Made by a program: the position numbers and the translations under genes. A model generated the notes under the pieces. It saw only the letters and a program-made list of their open reading frames with translations. It was not told the DNA's origin and did no database searches. DNA of 64,000 nucleotides. It comes from Flavimobilis rhizosphaerae (GTDB taxonomy: Bacteria > Actinomycetota > Actinomycetes > Actinomycetales > Cellulomonadaceae). How positions within the stretch are numbered: the first letter of the stretch is position 1; every line of letters begins with the position of its first letter. The stretch is taken from NCBI RefSeq assembly GCF_014852685.1, contig NZ_JACZDF010000007.1, positions 62,001-126,000 on the forward strand, given 5' to 3'. Positions 62,321-64,000 of the stretch are shown here, piece by piece.

Positions 62321-62680
62321 GTGCTCCTGCCCCTCATGATCGTCGTGCTCGTGCTGTGCGCGCTTCTCGGCGCGTGGGCCGCATGGTTCGCCGTCCGCGA
62401 CCGCGCGGTCATCCTCAAGCAGCTATGGGGAGCGGCCGTCGTCGAGGGCATGCTCGTCGTCCAGCTCGTCGTCGCCGTCGTCCTGCTCGTGCAGGGGTGG
62501 CACGGCGACCCCGTGATGATCTGGGGCTACCTCGTCGTCGTGCTCCTCGTTCTGCCGTTCGCCGCGTTCGTCGCGTTCGCGGAGCGGTCGCGGTGGAGCT
62601 CGATCGTCCTGCTCGTCGCCACGGTGACGGTCGCGTTCCTCGAGCTCCGGCTCTGGCAGATCTGGCAGCTCGGCGTATGA
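62321..62680 (+). CDS. Small multi-span membrane protein
   Basis: 119 residues with four hydrophobic helices: LLPLMIVVLVLCALLGAWAA, VVEGMLVVQLVVAVVLLVQ, MIWGYLVVVLLVLPFAAFVAF and SIVLLVATVTVAFLELRLWQ. The GTG at 62321 begins right at the first span; TACTCT lies 7 nt upstream, though CGGAG could also serve as ribosome site. The stop overlaps the next start (ATGA). Conserved beside pyrD in related genomes to my recollection; function unknown. Confidence 0.65.
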   Translation: MLLPLMIVVLVLCALLGAWAAWFAVRDRAVILKQLWGAAVVEGMLVVQLVVAVVLLVQGWHGDPVMIWGYLVVVLLVLPFAAFVAFAERSRWSSIVLLVATVTVAFLELRLWQIWQLGV

Positions 62681-63138
62681 GGGAGCTGCCCGCGGCCCAG
62701 CGCGCCGACCGCCCTGCGACGAGGTCCGGCATGGGCATGCTCATGATCACCCTCTACGGGATCTTTGCCGTCGCCTCGACCGCGCGCGCCACCTATCAGG
62801 TGGCGACGAAGCTCGACGAGGCGCCCGTCGCCTACCTCCTGTCCGCGCTTGCCGCGGTCCTCTACGTCGTCGCGACCGTCGCCCTGCTGCGCGCCACGCC
62901 ACGGGCGCGGGCCGTCGCCTGGACGAGCGTGACGGTCGAGCTCGCCGGCGTCGTCGGCGTCGGGGTGCTCTCGTTCGTGCGACCTGAGCTCTTCCCCGAG
63001 GCGACGGTGTGGTCGCACCTCGGCGAGGGCTACGGGTACGTGCCTCTCGTCCTGCCGCTGCTCGGCCTGTGGTGGCTCGCCCGCACCAGGCCGGGCGCGG
63101 GCGCGCCGGCGCCCGTCACCCCGACACCGACCCCCTGA
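62677..63138 (+). CDS. Membrane protein coupled to the preceding gene
   Basis: 153 residues with four spans (MGMLMITLYGIFAVASTARA, AYLLSALAAVLYVVATVALL, VTVELAGVVGVGVLSFV, YVPLVLPLLGLWWLA) and a Pro-rich C-terminal tail. The ATG overlaps the previous stop, so the two membrane proteins are probably made together and may form a complex. The pyrD start follows 31 nt later. No named family recognised. Confidence 0.65.
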   Translation: MRELPAAQRADRPATRSGMGMLMITLYGIFAVASTARATYQVATKLDEAPVAYLLSALAAVLYVVATVALLRATPRARAVAWTSVTVELAGVVGVGVLSFVRPELFPEATVWSHLGEGYGYVPLVLPLLGLWWLARTRPGAGAPAPVTPTPTP

Positions 63139-63168
63139 GCCGCACGACCCCGACCGAGGAGCCTCCGC

Positions 63169-64000
63169 GTGTACCACCTGCTGTTCGACCACGTCTTCAA
63201 GAAGATGGACCCCGAGCGCATCCACCATCTCGCGCACGGTGCGATCAGGCTCGCCGGACGCACGCCGGGCGTCCGCGACGTTCTCGGGGCACGGTTCCGT
63301 GCACGGCCGGGGGTGCGTGCGTTCGGGCGTACGCTCGCGGGGCCGCTCGGGCTCGCGGGCGGCTTCGACAAGGACGGCACCGCGGTCGAAGGGCTCACCG
63401 CGCTCGGCTTCTCGTTCATCGAGGTCGGCACGATCACGGCGCACGCGCAGCCGGGCAACGAGCAGCCACGGCTGTGGCGGCACACGGACCAGCGCGCGCT
63501 GCGCAACCGGATGGGTTTCAACAACCTCGGCGCCCAGGCTGCCGCCGCCGAGCTCCGCAGGCTGCGGTCGACGGCGAACGGCCGGCGGGCCGTCGTCGGG
63601 GTGAACATCGGCAAGACGAAGGTCACCCCTGCCGAGGAGGCTGCGGGCGACTATGCGACGAGCGCGCGAGCCCTCGCCCCGTATGCGGACTACCTCGTCG
63701 TCAACGTGTCCTCGCCGAACACTCCCGGTCTGCGCGACCTGCAGTCGGTCGACGCGCTGCGCCCGATCCTCGTCGCGGTCCGCGAGGCTGCGGACGTGGC
63801 GGTGCCGACCCGCAGCGTCCCGCTGCTCGTGAAGATCGCGCCGGATCTCGCCGACGAGGACGTCGACGCGGTCGCCGACCTCGTCACGGAGCTCGGTCTC
63901 GATGGCGTTGTCGCGGTCAACACGACGATCGCGCACGACCTCGGTCCGGGTGGGCTCTCCGGCCCGCCCGAGCTCGAACGGGGCGTCGAGGTCGTCGCGC
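63169..64000 (+). CDS. pyrD: Dihydroorotate dehydrogenase (quinone), 3' end outside the window
   Basis: 277 codons are visible, with no stop before the window ends. The class 2 enzyme oxidises dihydroorotate with membrane quinone in pyrimidine synthesis. Visible: the N-terminal helical quinone-binding extension ([18 protein letters not shown]), [52 protein letters not shown], the catalytic Ser in [15 protein letters not shown], and [12 protein letters not shown] at 63169 is preceded by GAGGAG. Confidence 0.93.
   Translation, partial: MYHLLFDHVFKKMDPERIHHLAHGAIRLAGRTPGVRDVLGARFRARPGVRAFGRTLAGPLGLAGGFDKDGTAVEGLTALGFSFIEVGTITAHAQPGNEQPRLWRHTDQRALRNRMGFNNLGAQAAAAELRRLRSTANGRRAVVGVNIGKTKVTPAEEAAGDYATSARALAPYADYLVVNVSSPNTPGLRDLQSVDALRPILVAVREAADVAVPTRSVPLLVKIAPDLADEDVDAVADLVTELGLDGVVAVNTTIAHDLGPGGLSGPPELERGVEVVA

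Noticed and set aside
1-64000. CRISPR arrays, complete insertion sequences, biosynthetic or known defence gene clusters
   Set aside because: No regular repeat-spacer pattern, transposase, or recognisable defence gene was seen anywhere in the window.

Overview
The window is high-GC DNA (most third codon positions G or C) with an ordinary actinobacterial gene set: the fasR-fabD-fabH-acpP-fabF cluster, a single-chain AceE, glnA2-glnE next to an oppositely oriented glnA1, polyphosphate glucokinase beside map, DUF3052, DUF3145 and DUF4191 proteins, and lipB-lipA beside a two-lipoyl E2 and lpd. Gene content and order point to the order Micrococcales, most likely Cellulomonadaceae or a close relative. 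That placement is inference from gene content, not a computed phylogeny.

Layout. 1-1.65 kb: the wreck of a kdp potassium operon, in which kdpA is fused in frame to the DNA-binding end of kdpE. 1.66-4.4 kb: satD with a membrane partner, peptide deformylase and a DUF3145 gene. 4.4-9.7 kb: repeats and terminators, then the type II fatty acid synthesis operon (minus strand) under FasR. 9.8-14.6 kb: a TPR-like protein, aceE, a DUF3052 gene and an AhpE-type peroxiredoxin. 14.73-19.43 kb: tRNA-Val(TAC) followed by a 4.6-kb prophage remnant bounded by a 53-bp direct repeat of the tRNA 3' part. It keeps truncated terminase genes, a frameshifted phage sliding clamp, a set of overlapping tiny genes, and the C-terminal stumps of dnaB and of a tyrosine integrase joined by a deletion. 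19.46-27.7 kb: a dead maltose acetyltransferase gene, a flavin oxidoreductase, a lipoprotein, pyridoxal kinase, a P2-type ATPase, an ArsR-type metal sensor with a CDF exporter, and a mycoredoxin-like protein. 27.7-33.5 kb: meso-diaminopimelate dehydrogenase, then a two-gene unit of a nucleotidyltransferase-like/phosphohexomutase fusion and a GH94 enzyme resembling N,N'-diacetylchitobiose phosphorylase. 33.6-38.9 kb: SDR, Nif3-like, coiled-coil, histidine phosphatase, YaaA, RNase P RNA and a STAS protein. 38.9-44.5 kb: ppgK-map, two small genes, panB-nadE. 44.5-51.7 kb: nitrogen block glnA2-glnE and glnA1. 51.9-60.2 kb: RDD, DUF4191, lipA, lipB, a pseudokinase-like membrane protein, E2 and lpd. 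60.3-64 kb: a small conserved protein, pepA, two membrane proteins, and pyrD cut by the window end.

How the genes fit together. lipB and lipA make the lipoyl cofactor used by the adjacent E2, whose lipoyl arms are reoxidised by the adjacent Lpd, while AceE at 10.6-13.4 kb is the matching E1. GlnE is expected to adenylylate GlnA1, which carries the target Tyr motif. The chitobiose unit suggests intracellular phosphorolysis of chitin disaccharide to GlcNAc-1-phosphate, with further conversion by the fused mutase.

A recurrent feature is a TANNNT hexamer placed exactly 6 or 7 nt before the start codon of at least 17 genes on both strands, mostly without a Shine-Dalgarno sequence. This suggests widespread leaderless transcription and helps choose several starts.
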